Assembly: GCA_018257865.1 (NCBI GenBank)
Contig: JAEUBA010000041.1
Location: forward strand, 1 to 64,000
Length of the DNA: 64,000 bases
Reading direction: 5' to 3'
Origin: Stereocaulon alpinum
Taxonomy: Eukaryota > Ascomycota > Lecanoromycetes > Lecanorales > Stereocaulaceae
Positions 45,923-55,804 of the stretch are shown here, piece after piece. Position 1 is the stretch's first letter. Every line of letters starts with the position of its first letter. Both the position numbers and the translations under genes were made by a program. The notes under the pieces were generated by a model. It ran no database searches. It was not told the origin of the DNA and saw only the letters and a list, made by a program, of their open reading frames with translations.

Positions 45923-46014
45923 CCTAATCATTATATAGAGACACCGCATGAAAGAGGTGCAGAACATCAACACTGTCTTCCATGCCGCACTCGATGATGA
46001 CAATGCTGATAGAA

Positions 46015-47346
46015 TCATAACTTCCAGACATCCCAGCCTGTAAGGTCAATCTTCCCGAGGACACCACGTAGAGGACCCTGCTCTTCTTTCCCGCCCTTCA
46101 TGAACTTTGGACCAGCATAGAAATTTATAAAGCCTTCTGGTCCGGAGATCAGGATGACCCTCTTGCTGTTTGTGGGCTGATCTTCCGCCGTTTGCCCCAA
46201 GCTTTGTTCCATGCTACCTAGATGCTTCCTCAATACATTCTCCGTGATGTAGGAATTGTTCTCGTCAACAAAGTAATCCACATTGACTTTGCCAGCGTGT
46301 TTTACTTTCAGAGACTCAACTTCCTCGACCAGAGCTGATTGTGACTGGGTCGTAGGAGCAGAAACATTTTCTCGCACTTCTTTAGACTTGGCCTTTGCGT
46401 CTCCTTGCCACCTGCTAGTAAGGCCTCGTAGTGTCGGAATCACTGTTTCGCGCGGCTGCTGTGGCTCTAGACCCTTATACGAATCTTCTCGCCGCCTATT
46501 CGCCCATAGAATGCGTAATTTTGGGCCATCTTTCAGAGTTGATACCCGGTACTTGAATAGAGTGTGTGCAAGTTGCAGTGCAGGAGCTATGCCGGTACCA
46601 CCTGCTATGAAAAGAACCTCATCCATGTCTTGTGGAACCTCATACTCGAGATGCGGTCCGCGTAGATGGACAACAGTACCTCGGCTGATCTTGTGTAAGA
46701 AAGTAGATACCTCGCCTTGAGGTTCTTGGCGAACAAACAATCTCAGCCGTTCGGGCTCTGCATCCTCTAGGGGCGGAAGTGGCGTATACGATCTAGCTAT
46801 CTGCAACTCTGGTTGCATGACCTGTACGCTCCAGATTCCCGTCTTCCACGCTTCAGAGACATTGTCTGTGTTTTGACCTAGTGGTACAGAAAGAAGATTG
46901 AGGATAGCGCTGGTGGATGACACTTTGTCTCTATTTTCAAGGATGAAGGGAGTGAAGAATTTAGGATTCAATATCAGAGATCTGTATGGATCTGTCTGCC
47001 ACGTATAGACTTTGTAGCCTATGTAGCCAAGAATAGAGATGAGGATGAGTTTTCCCGGTCCTATACGAAACCTTTTCGGAGCGTTGAAATCGCTAGGACT
47101 TTCTGTATTCCGCTGTTCGGCAGGCTTAGGTGGTGCATCAGATGACTTGCTTGTATCGAAAGCTGGCGATCTGCTTTTGAAGGGTCTGGGTTTGGCACCA
47201 GCGAGCCCACCAGCACTAAAACCTGGAGTCGAGTGTCGACTTGCATATCTCTGTACCTTTAGGAAACGGATTGCTTGTGAGTTGTCGTCAAGTTTCTGAA
47301 TGCGCGAAGGTCGAAAGCATCTCCGTGTCCAGTAGAGACTTCTCAT
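46015..47346 (-). CDS. CYC2: Cyc2-like mitochondrial flavoprotein, NADH-cytochrome b5 reductase fold (443 aa)
   Basis: This is a single exon. The open frame extends to 47,367 but with TTG there; ATG 47,346 gives MRSLYWTRRCFRPSR, an Arg-rich mitochondrial targeting sequence. A membrane anchor follows (KLILISILGYIGYKVYTW, about residues 98-115). Then comes a ferredoxin-reductase-type domain with the flavin motif RSYTPLPP, HLRGPHLEYEVP, and the nucleotide motif FIAGGTGIAPALQLA. It ends with ISGPEGFINFYAG. In yeast Cyc2 is an inner-membrane flavoprotein that assists heme attachment to cytochrome c. A polar insert (about residues 300-350) widens the NAD subdomain. It shares a 268-bp divergent promoter with the permease. 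Confidence 0.85.
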   Translation of the reverse strand: MRSLYWTRRCFRPSRIQKLDDNSQAIRFLKVQRYASRHSTPGFSAGGLAGAKPRPFKSRSPAFDTSKSSDAPPKPAEQRNTESPSDFNAPKRFRIGPGKLILISILGYIGYKVYTWQTDPYRSLILNPKFFTPFILENRDKVSSTSAILNLLSVPLGQNTDNVSEAWKTGIWSVQVMQPELQIARSYTPLPPLEDAEPERLRLFVRQEPQGEVSTFLHKISRGTVVHLRGPHLEYEVPQDMDEVLFIAGGTGIAPALQLAHTLFKYRVSTLKDGPKLRILWANRRREDSYKGLEPQQPRETVIPTLRGLTSRWQGDAKAKSKEVRENVSAPTTQSQSALVEEVESLKVKHAGKVNVDYFVDENNSYITENVLRKHLGSMEQSLGQTAEDQPTNSKRVILISGPEGFINFYAGPKFMKGGKEEQGPLRGVLGKIDLTGWDVWKL

Positions 47347-47614
47347 TTGTCGTGCAGGGCCGTGCAAAATCGTGATGGGATTGGATATCTGAATACCAGG
47401 ATCTGTAAACGGAGGACGTCAATACATCGCCTCTGCCAAACTAACCGCATGCGGCAGGTGTAACCAACTTCCGCTTCAAGATCGTCTCCAATGTGACTTC
47501 CATGACTACGTTCAGAGATTGCAGCGCTCTTCGTGTTGTTACTTCTCGTCGCTACGTGTCGGGGCATACACAGACAACATGATTGTAAGGACAGACCAAT
47601 AACCAGACTTGTAC
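47347..47614. promoter_or_regulatory. Divergent promoter between Cyc2-like gene and amino-acid permease
   Basis: 268 bp separate the two start codons. I see no TATA box or named binding site with confidence. Confidence 0.35.
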
Positions 47615-49441
47615 ATGGTGGCGATGTCCCGCATGCAATACTCGAACCTCGCTGCACCTCGAGACTCACTGGAACTAGCAAGTCTTGCTTCCTCAGATGC
47701 AAACGTTTCGCACAGCTCCCGATCTTCCTCTCCATCTGGCATATCGTCCTCTCGAAAGCAATCCCTCTCGAACGACGACCCTCTGTCAGCTTCCAACCCA
47801 GTGAACAGCCGCCCAAGCCCACACAGCCGCTCCTATTCAGTTTCCTCTGTCTTCGACTTCGCCTCGAACCTCTTTCCCCTCTCCTCTACAGCTACTGGAT
47901 ATTCAGCACTCGGTGACCCAAGTTCAGGGCCTCTAGATCTCAACGGCGCTTCTCTCGAGAAGCACAAGTCTTTAACCTACCTCAACGGTCTCTCCCTAAT
48001 CGTTGGTCTCATCATCGGCTCGGGCATATTCTCGTCACCGGCGCAAGTCAATATAAACGCGGGATCTTATGGGGCATCGCTTGTGATATGGACGGTAGCG
48101 GGTGTACTAGCATGGACAGGAGCAGCAAGCTACGCAGAGCTGGGAGGGGCTATACCGTTGAACGGAGGCGCTCAAGCATATTTGAGCAAGATATTCGGTG
48201 AATGGGCTGGCTTCCTCTTCACATGGTGTGCGGTATTCGTACTGAAGCCTGGATCTGCAGCGATCATCGCCATCATATTCGGAGAATACGTGGTTCGCGC
48301 AGCTGTGGGGGCAGACGCTCAGAGTGCAAACGCATGGATCAACAAGGGCGTGGCGTTGGCAGGTATGGCGTCGGTGGTGGTACTGAATTGCATTTCTACG
48401 AAGCTGGGTACTCGGATGGGTGACATATTCATGTTCTTCAAGTTTATTGCCCTCTTCGGCATCACCATCACGGGTATCGTTGTTGCAGCTACTGGCTTCA
48501 CTTGGCACGGCCAACCAAATTCGGACTGGAAGACTATAGGCTGGTTTGACGGTACCAGCACCGACCCTTCTAACTGGGCCGTCGCACTCTACGCCGGCTT
48601 GTGGGCATTTGATGGCTGGGACAACACCAACTATGTTGTTGGCGAGTTTCTCTACCCTCACCGCGACCTCCCACGCGTCATCCATACCGCTATGCCGCTT
48701 GTTATCATATCTTACCTTTTTGCTAGTGTCGCTTATATTTTCGTCCTGCCAGTATCAGTCATCCAATCCTCCAACACCATCGCTGTCCACTTCGGCTCTG
48801 TGGTCTTCGGTCGTGTCGGATCTTTGGTCCTTGCCATCATTGTTGCTGGCAGCTGTTTGGGCGCTCTGAATGCGACGACGTTCACCAGTGGTCGTCTAGT
48901 CTACGCAGCAGGCAAAGAAGGTTTTTTGCCCAGCCTCTTAGGACATATCGGTATGCCTGGCATGGGAGAGCCCACCAATCGGTTGCAGAGGAAGTCATGG
49001 GCTCGCAAAGCTGTGACCAGACTAATGGGTGACAACAATGGCGGTTTTGGTTTCACTCCAATCAATGCTATGGTTTTCAATGCCGTCCTCACTGCGGCAT
49101 ACATAGTCGTCGGCGAGTTCGGCACCCTTATCACTTTCTACGGCGTCGCGGGCTACACGTTCTACTTCGTGACCGTTCTTGGTCTAATCATACTACGAAT
49201 CAGGGAGCCTTATCTGGAGCGACCCTATAGGACTTGGATCAGCACGCCGATCATCTTTTGCTGCGTTTCGTTGTTTCTATTAAGCAGGGCGATATTTGCA
49301 AAACCGGAGCAAACGCTTGTTGTTGTGGCTTTTGTAGCTGCAGGTGTGCCTGTTTACTTTTGGAGAGTGAAGGGTAGGGGTGGAAGAAGGAGCGGCGAGG
49401 AAGGTACTTGGAGATTTTGGAGAAGGTGGGGAAGGACTTGA
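47615..49441 (+). CDS. Amino-acid permease of the APC superfamily, LAT/methionine-permease type (608 aa)
   Basis: Single exon; the frame is open a little upstream but begins with TTG, so ATG 47,615 is used. A Ser-rich cytosolic amino terminus of about 110 residues precedes a 12-helix transporter. TM1 carries the substrate-binding GSGIF motif (LSLIVGLIIGSGIFSSPAQV), followed by ASYAELGGAIPLNGGAQAYL, the usual TM2-TM3 signature. FDGWDNTNYVVGEF in TM6 matches the LAT family pattern. The family exchanges or imports neutral amino acids; fungal members include the high- and low-affinity methionine permeases. Substrate cannot be set from sequence. The carboxyl tail is short and rich in Arg and Gly. 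Confidence 0.88.
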   Translation: MVAMSRMQYSNLAAPRDSLELASLASSDANVSHSSRSSSPSGISSSRKQSLSNDDPLSASNPVNSRPSPHSRSYSVSSVFDFASNLFPLSSTATGYSALGDPSSGPLDLNGASLEKHKSLTYLNGLSLIVGLIIGSGIFSSPAQVNINAGSYGASLVIWTVAGVLAWTGAASYAELGGAIPLNGGAQAYLSKIFGEWAGFLFTWCAVFVLKPGSAAIIAIIFGEYVVRAAVGADAQSANAWINKGVALAGMASVVVLNCISTKLGTRMGDIFMFFKFIALFGITITGIVVAATGFTWHGQPNSDWKTIGWFDGTSTDPSNWAVALYAGLWAFDGWDNTNYVVGEFLYPHRDLPRVIHTAMPLVIISYLFASVAYIFVLPVSVIQSSNTIAVHFGSVVFGRVGSLVLAIIVAGSCLGALNATTFTSGRLVYAAGKEGFLPSLLGHIGMPGMGEPTNRLQRKSWARKAVTRLMGDNNGGFGFTPINAMVFNAVLTAAYIVVGEFGTLITFYGVAGYTFYFVTVLGLIILRIREPYLERPYRTWISTPIIFCCVSLFLLSRAIFAKPEQTLVVVAFVAAGVPVYFWRVKGRGGRRSGEEGTWRFWRRWGRT

Positions 49442-49856
49442 GCACTGCAAGAGTCATGTTGTAGATAGCGGCCAGTTGAAATTACATAATGTGGATACCC
49501 TTAGGAGATACACCGCTCACGGGGAATGTAACCCGGACATGGAATGATCTCGATGGGTAGGTGAGCGTTGTACGAGTCATGATAGCCTGTGATGCAGAGT
49601 CTCACCCAGAAGTCAGAAGCTCAAGCGTCCACAGCGTCAGAGTCAATCTTTACCTTCTCTAAACTTTTGCCCTGACGTAACTTAGTGAGTCCCCTTTGCA
49701 GGTCTCCTGATCAAGGTGTAAGCCATGAGGTTGGAGTCCAGTCCATTGAAACGTACTATTGTACAACGTTTCGATCTATTTGATTGTGCCTGGGGCACCA
49801 TACGATCTCCTCCAGTAGCCGGAACGCAAGGTTTGCGCACGTTGGCGAAACTCATT
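49442..49856. other. Convergent 3' intergenic region
   Basis: 415 bp between the permease stop and the MMTAG2-domain stop. Frames on either strand are short or shadows, and no RNA gene or repeat is seen. Confidence 0.4.
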
Positions 49857-50768
49857 TCATGGTCTGTAATTGTGATTTCGGTCGCTAGAGTGGTGTCGCC
49901 GTCTGCGTGGATCAGGCGAATAGCTCCGTTCCCTCGTCCGTCGCGGCAGCTTATCATCACCTCTCCTCCTCTCGTAGCTCCTAGACCGCTCTCGTCGATA
50001 CGAACGCCCGTCTCGCGACCTATGCCGTGACCGGTCCCTCGACCTGTGCCTCTGATGTGATCTGTCATCATCATGTGTATGCCTCCGATGTCTCCTCTCC
50101 CTACTCCGATCTCGACTCCCACTCCTCCTTCTCCTCTTCTCCTTCCTCCCTTCTCCATCTCTCGTCTTCAACCTCATACCATCTCCACTACCAACCTCAA
50201 GCCCAACCCCACCAAGCACCTCCCTCTCCTCCCCTCTCCCTCCCGCAGCCACTCCCTCAAAACGCTCAAACCCCACACCCTTCGCCCCATCCTCCTCCTC
50301 ACCCTCAGCCGTCTCCCTAATCGCCCTCTCAACCTCCTTCTTCCCAATCGGTGTCTCATTCGCATTCTTACTGATCGTAGGCCCATACCCCAACGCCTCA
50401 CTCAACGCACTCTCCTCTGCCTCCTTAATCTTGCGAATCTCTTCCTTGCGCTGCTCGGCGGCTGTGAGGGCGGCGGGCGAGGTGTCGGCTTTCGCGTACC
50501 AGGATAGGTCTTTGTTCTTTTGCCAGCGGCCGACTGGGGCCATGAGGGAGTGGCCGAGGTAGTTCTCGCGGTGTTGGGAGGATTGGACATCTTCCCACTG
50601 GTGGGGGTGTTAGCTGGTAATTGGGTTGTGGTGGAGGTGGGGAGGGCAGTGTACTTTGAAGTCGCCGCGGCCGCCGCTGGTGAAACAGATTTGTTAGTAG
50701 GTTGAGAGGGTGGGTTGAGAGCACACGTACCGACTGCCTTCTTTGCGCACGCCTGCCACAAGGTCCAT
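49857..50768 (-). CDS. MMTAG2-domain (kinase phosphorylation domain) protein with RS-rich tail (266 aa, three exons)
   Basis: The exons are 50,731-50,768 (38 nt), 50,655-50,676 (22 nt) and 49,857-50,597. The introns are 54 nt (GTACGT...ACCAG) and 57 nt (GTACAC...ACCAG), and the total is 267 codons. The spliced amino terminus reads MDLVAGVRKEGSRGGRGDFK, then WEDVQSSQHRENYLGHSLMA, then PVGRWQKNKDLSWYAK. This is the diagnostic start of the multiple-myeloma-tumour-associated protein 2 family. The middle is Glu-rich (TAAEQRKEEIRKIKEAEE). The last about 90 residues are Arg/Ser/His-rich, like splicing-associated proteins. Function is poorly known; a nuclear RNA-processing role is inferred from the tail only. 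Confidence 0.9.
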
Positions 50769-51113
50769 GTCTTGGGTTACGTGCAGTGTGGTCAGGGTTT
50801 GATAAAGTGCAGGCGAAGGCTTGAGCTACACACTAGGCGAGCTTAGATGGTGTCAATCGAGTAAGTTGGTATGTCGACATAACAATGTTTATTGCTGTTC
50901 TGAGCCTTTATGTAACAGAGAGCCTACAGTCTTGAGGTACGCCACGCTTAGATAAACCATAATAGAATCACACCCTGATACATTCAAGCGCCCACACAAA
51001 ATCAATGTCAAATGTATGCTCAACAACGGCTGATTATGCTCCAGCAATAGGTAAATACGTACCTCAGCCGAACATTGAGCCATGCCATGAGTCTCGCTTC
51101 CTTCCTTCAGCTA
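50769..51113. other. Short intergenic stretch upstream of the MMTAG2 gene
   Basis: 345 bp holding the presumed MMTAG2 promoter. No other feature is seen. Confidence 0.35.
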
Positions 51114-51430
51114 CTTAGGGTCTAGAAGGTCTCTAATTCTCTCATCCCTGGCGATATCCAGTGGCGAGCATCGAGGGTAGTCTTGGATATCTGTCTTTGC
51201 ACCCCTCGCAAGTAATAGTTCTACGACAGTCCTCAGGCCTCCTGAGCATGCAAGCCATTCATGACTGGTCCTGCACAGAGCCCCTTCACAACACCGTGGT
51301 AGAACCATTCGTTTCTTATCGACTCGTATCCGTGTTCTGATAGCAGCTTCATATTTTCCCACCGGCAGGAGACAGCAACCATATATAAGGCGTCGAGATG
51401 CCCTTCTTTGACGGAAATGAGCACTGTCAA
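51114..51430 (-). pseudogene. Ankyrin-repeat gene relic with a frameshift
   Basis: On the minus strand, TVLISVKEGHLDALYMVAVS and WENMKLLSEHG look like ankyrin repeat helices. Near 51,300 the ankyrin reading jumps to another frame, which gives LRTVVELLLARGAKTDIQDY and then SPLDIARDERIRDLL before a stop at 51,114. About 100 residues survive. No start or further repeats are readable upstream. It is a decayed fragment of an ankyrin protein, a class that turns over rapidly in fungi. Confidence 0.6.
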
Positions 51431-52411
51431 GCTACAGAGCCCACCTGTCGGGTAATACTCTTAGCACTCAGTTGCCCAATCCTTCACAGATCACTATTTC
51501 GGAAAGGTTACTCCTTCTCTAAGAGGTGGAGTACCCTATCCAAGTGATTACTATTCTATTGTATTGGCACTTTCTCCAATTACAATGTCCGAATGATAGC
51601 GGCCATCCAATTAGATCCTTCTCGGAGCGGTAATTACTGCTCAATTGCGAAGAATGAGTTAGGGAAAGCGCCCAACAGCAATGAGGGCTATATGTAATAA
51701 CTCCTCGCTGACTATTGCTGCCACAGAGAGAATGATTTTGCAGCTTGGGAATCTTACAATGAGAATCCTGCGTACTTGTAGCACCTCTCATAGCACGCCT
51801 GCCTAAGTGGACTCAGGGAAGGGACGAATGACAAGCCGACGTCGTTGGCGATGGCTAGGATCTGAGTGCACAGGTATGCTAGCATGCTCATGGCTGAGTA
51901 TTAGTTTCTACCATTCCTTGCACATCAGCCTCTGGTCTCCAAGCACTCCTCAACCATCCTGAATACACAATCCTACAACCCAGTATAGTGGACGGCATGG
52001 TTGAAGTTCCATGCTTGGACTTAATAAGGTCTTCCTTCACTTGCGGAAGCATACTGTTGCGAATAGTCTCACGTGGGCGTCTCCAGCGCTTTCGAGAACC
52101 ACGCCTTGTACCCTTGGACCGAGCTTATTCGTCCATGCACAATGCTACCTAATGCAGGCGATCCGGGTACTGGCGGCCACAAGTTCGAGACGTGGCCCGG
52201 GAAGCTGCATTCACATCACATCACCCTTCACAACCCCTCTTTCCAAATGTTATCCTTCACCATCAGACACACTCCAACAGCTTCCAGCTACCATCCCTGA
52301 TCTCTAACTCCTTTCTCAGTACAGTAAACCCACGAAGATCCCCTAATTGAATTGATCGTACCCTACCACTTCTATCCGAACAAATCATCCACCTCGCACC
52401 CCACCTACATC
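51431..52411. other. Intergenic stretch without recognised gene
   Basis: About 980 bp. Frames at 51,519-51,791 (minus) and 52,011-52,307 (plus) show no domain and overlap other frames, so they were not called. Confidence 0.4.
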
Positions 52412-52693
52412 ATGCCCCTCTCGCAACTTCCCCCAACCTTCGGTCAAAACCTTGACACCGATATGAAACTCCTCTGGCCTGACAAGGACCTGGAGCTCGA
52501 GCTTCATACGGACGATTATGAGACGTACTATGCCCACATCCTTGAGTTGTGCGGCGATCTATTTAGTCCACGCGGGCTGTATTTCAGGCCATTCCTTCCC
52601 GATTGCGTGGGAGGGACGAGCTACGACGACGCTGCCAGGAAGATACACGAAAACGTTAAGAATGTACTGTTGAGGAAGTTTGGCGCGAAGTAG
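52412..52693 (+). CDS. Small hypothetical protein (93 aa)
   Basis: The frame begins at ATG 52,412, preceded by CATC, with MPLSQLPPTFGQNLDTDMKL, and continues with ELELHTDDYETYYAHILELC and YDDAARKIHENVKNVLLRKF to a stop at 52,693. The acidic, helical composition and clean codon pattern look coding. No signal peptide, membrane segment or known domain is visible. An in-frame ATG exists 60 nt upstream, but the sequence between looks like untranslated leader. It is isolated between decayed DNA on both sides. Confidence 0.5.
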   Translation: MPLSQLPPTFGQNLDTDMKLLWPDKDLELELHTDDYETYYAHILELCGDLFSPRGLYFRPFLPDCVGGTSYDDAARKIHENVKNVLLRKFGAK

Positions 52694-54190
52694 GGGCAAG
52701 GCCATTGGGAATGAACCAGGGTTTGATTGAGCGCAGGTTAGGGTGCGTTGATGCTTGGAGCTGTGATATCGTATGCGAGACATGTTCGCATTGTGGCTTA
52801 GAAGATAGTGGAGATTAGTGAGGCAAGGATGTGATAGTATCAATGATCATCTTCGAAACCCCCTAATCCTCCCCAGTCATCGCCCACAGCCGAGACATCC
52901 GGCGCCGTCCTCCCTTCCACATCCTCTGTCCTCCGATCGAACCTAATTCCAACAACATGCCAGAAATCCACCCTCATGTTCTCCTGCAAATATCCATACC
53001 CAGCACCGTCTCCCCTCGAGCTCCTACCAGCAACAACATGCAGTAGCTTCTCCCTCTCTTGATCTCACCTTCACATCCACCAGAACTCAGCAGACGGCGC
53101 TGCTTATCAGGATCACGGCGAACTTTAGCATTATCCGGTACTATACCACTCTATAATAAATCGGCTACACAGCAACGTAGCCAAAAGTCGCGGTATTGCT
53201 GTCTTCCTTGCGCCCTACGCGCCCAACACTGGCAAGACGGTATACAAAGTGTACCTCCCATTTCCTTTGATGTGTTCAATGAGGATATCGGTCTGTACGT
53301 GTTGGAGCATGATGTTGAAAAGGACGATTAAGCTGGAGCATCTGGATGTGTTCCAACAATTGAGACATACAATCTCGATATTTCTGTTAAGGGGTCCTGT
53401 TTGATTATCTGGTGTGGCTGAAGAAGGAAGATAGCACGGGAGCACCGTCTTTTTTGATTTACTTAGTTAAGGTAGCAGTCTACACATTCTTGCCATTATC
53501 AGGCTTGCCATTGAACAAGACATTGGAATTTCCAGAGCTGTGCTGTCGAGTGAAACGTTCGGAGTGTCAAGGCAAATATTGTTCATATGACATAACGATT
53601 TTGAGCTGTTCTTTCAAGTTGATGAGCCAGAAGCGGAGTTATCAAAACGGGTCCATGCCTGTATCCTTTTTATGATTTCCTTAGCCTCCAGTGAAGTCTT
53701 CACAAGGCAGAATTGTTTTCGTTCTACATTGTGGGTATGCTGAACGATACGTCCCTGATAATTATGTCAGTAGGGCAAACGAGGACAAGAATCATCCTGC
53801 AGATCTGACGAATAGATTTGAGTAGGATCGAAGACCGAGCAGCAAGGAATGATCCTGTTAATGTCTGTCACGATTCTAGGAAAATGCACTGAAGGATCTG
53901 AGACTGATTATCTGAAAGTTCTGAAGCTATGAGGGCAAGGACGTGAGTCCTATGAAACCTTTAGATTAAGAAGAGAAAATATTTTGGTAGCAACGTTGTC
54001 GTCTATTGCTCTGAATTTGATCTGAGCCGTTCCATTGTGTGTTCCATCAAATATTCAAAACGCACAAACCTGAGTCCACTATGATGCTTGGCGCTGACGT
54101 AATATCCAGTCAATGTAGCTTAGAGAACAAGCGCCCTCGAACGCGGTATGTGCTGCCCAACAGCAAGCACTATAACCTGCAAGGCCATGA
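52694..54190. other. Gene-poor intergenic region upstream of the MTQ1-like gene
   Basis: Apart from the fragment at 52,840-53,064, no coding sequence, RNA gene or repeat is recognised. Composition is moderately AT-rich without a RIP signature. Confidence 0.4.
52840..53064 (-). pseudogene. Carboxyl-terminal exon or gene fragment of unknown family
   Basis: One minus-strand frame is open for about 75 codons: LLHVVAGRSSRGDGAGYGYL, then QENMRVDFWHVVGIRFDRR, then DDWGGLGGFEDDH and a TGA at 52,840. It looks like the end of a protein, but the frame is closed by TGA at its upstream side and no clear splice acceptor or upstream exon was found. I do not recognise the family. Confidence 0.3.
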
Positions 54191-55358
54191 ATGCCCCGTC
54201 TACCAAACTCTCTCCTACGCCATGCCCGTCATCAGCATCCCCTCCTACCCCTCCTACTCCGCCCTTGCCATGACCTCAGCTCCGCCCGCAATGAGCTCCG
54301 CTGGCTTTGCGAGAAGGCCTTGCAAATTGCCAAAACTTCATCCCCAATAATTACATGGCAGGTGATACTCCGCCAATTATGCCTAGAGCGATCAAGGGGG
54401 ATGCCCCTGCAATACGTCCTCGGCACCCAACCCTTCGGCGACCTTGAGATCCTCTGCAGACCCGGCGTCTTGATACCTAGGTTAGCATTTCCCTATATCT
54501 TTCCTACACGTACCAGACATAGCCACTAATCAGACCCTCCCAAATGACAGACCAGAAACAGAAACCATAACCACCCACCTCGCCTCACTGCTCCGGTCCG
54601 CCTCCACTCCAAAGCCCTCACACCGTCCCAAAAGCACCACAACGAGTAACCCGGGAGCCTCGCAACAGCCTCTCCGCATCCTCGACCTCTGCACCGGCAC
54701 AGGCTGCATCCCCCTCCTCCTCCACGCCCTCCTATCCCCCCACAACCCAACCCTCCACATCTCAGGCATCGACATCTCTCCCGACTCCATAACCCTCGCC
54801 AAGAAAAACCTAACCCACAACATTAAAAACGGCTCCCTTCCCCAAATCTCAAACAAACAACTCTCTTTCCATCGCGGAGATATCTTCTCAGACTACCATA
54901 GCGCAGAATGGGCCGGTCAGAGTGAGTGGGATGTATTGGTTTCGAACCCACCATATATATCGCCCTGCGCATTCAACAACACGACATCGCGCTCAGTGCG
55001 GAATTATGAGCCTAAAAGCGCACTCGTACCCCACCACGACCCCACCGACCCCACATCCAATCATGTCAACAACGATACAGCCATCGGCGACGCATTCTAC
55101 CCGCGCCTCCTCCACATCGCCTTACAAATCCACGCTAAAGTCCTCCTAATGGAAGTATCAGATTTAGCGCAAGCGACTCGCGTTATCAGATTAATCCTCG
55201 CCACTCGTCAATGGGACGCTTGTGAGATTTGGAGGGACGAGCCTGGCGCGGGGAAGGAGAGGGAGGAGGTGGTGGTTATTGGTGGGCGTAGGATAAGGGT
55301 TCGTGGGGAGGGGAATGGGCGGGCGGTGTGTGCTTGGAGGGGCGGTTGGGGGGGGTGA
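54191..55358 (+). CDS. MTQ1: Mitochondrial release-factor glutamine N5-methyltransferase, HemK/PrmC family (365 aa, two exons)
   Basis: The exons are 54,191-54,480 and 54,551-55,358. The 70-nt intron (GTTAGC...GACAG) splits the codon inside the IPRPETE motif, and the total is 366 codons. The amino-terminal helical domain includes RGMPLQYVLGTQPFGDLEIL, typical of PrmC. The methyltransferase domain has the SAM motif ILDLCTGTGCIPLLL and the catalytic VSNPPYISP (NPPY). It should methylate the GGQ glutamine of the mitochondrial peptide-release factor. The start MPRLPNSLLRHARHQH is basic and could be a targeting sequence. An insert rich in Ser/Thr/Pro after PETE (about 25 residues) and a Gly/Arg-rich end are unusual additions. 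Confidence 0.9.
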
Positions 55359-55804
55359 TGATGGGGCGTGAGGGGGGGTAGGAGGGAGTGGATAGTGGGT
55401 GGTGGGAGGAGAGGATGGGTGGGGAGTTGATGCATAAAAGCAGGTTAGCTGTAAATACCGGAAACGCGCAACACTGCTCGACTTCTCTCTATTTCTGAAT
55501 TTCCCCTAGAATCACGATTTCGTACTTTCTTTCTACTCATCACTTCTCAGCTTCTTCGTAAAACTATTCTTCTTCGTCAAACTATTCATTTTCGCTACAC
55601 GAACCCTCACTATCATAAGCGAGCGTAAAGCATTGGCCTAAGAGACCGCCTAACCCGAGCAATAACTCATGAACATCGCGCTATACAATTTCCTCATATA
55701 CAGCATGTACCCAAACCCAGCCTCTTCAAAATGTAGTACACGGAACAATAATCTGTTACCTCCCTTCTCCACCAACCACACCCCTACAAAATCCCACCCC
55801 CTTC
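55359..55804. other. Convergent 3' intergenic region
   Basis: 446 bp between the methyltransferase stop and the stop of the secreted membrane protein. The first about 80 nt are very G-rich. No gene is seen. Confidence 0.4.

Noticed and set aside
46283..46720. 145-codon plus-strand frame inside the Cyc2-like gene
   Set aside because: It is antisense to a well-supported flavoprotein with intact motifs.
49682..50158. 158-codon minus-strand frame and long plus-strand Ser/Pro-rich frames at 50,027-50,507
   Set aside because: They are frame shadows of the Arg/Ser-rich MMTAG2 exon 3, whose spliced product has a clear family match.
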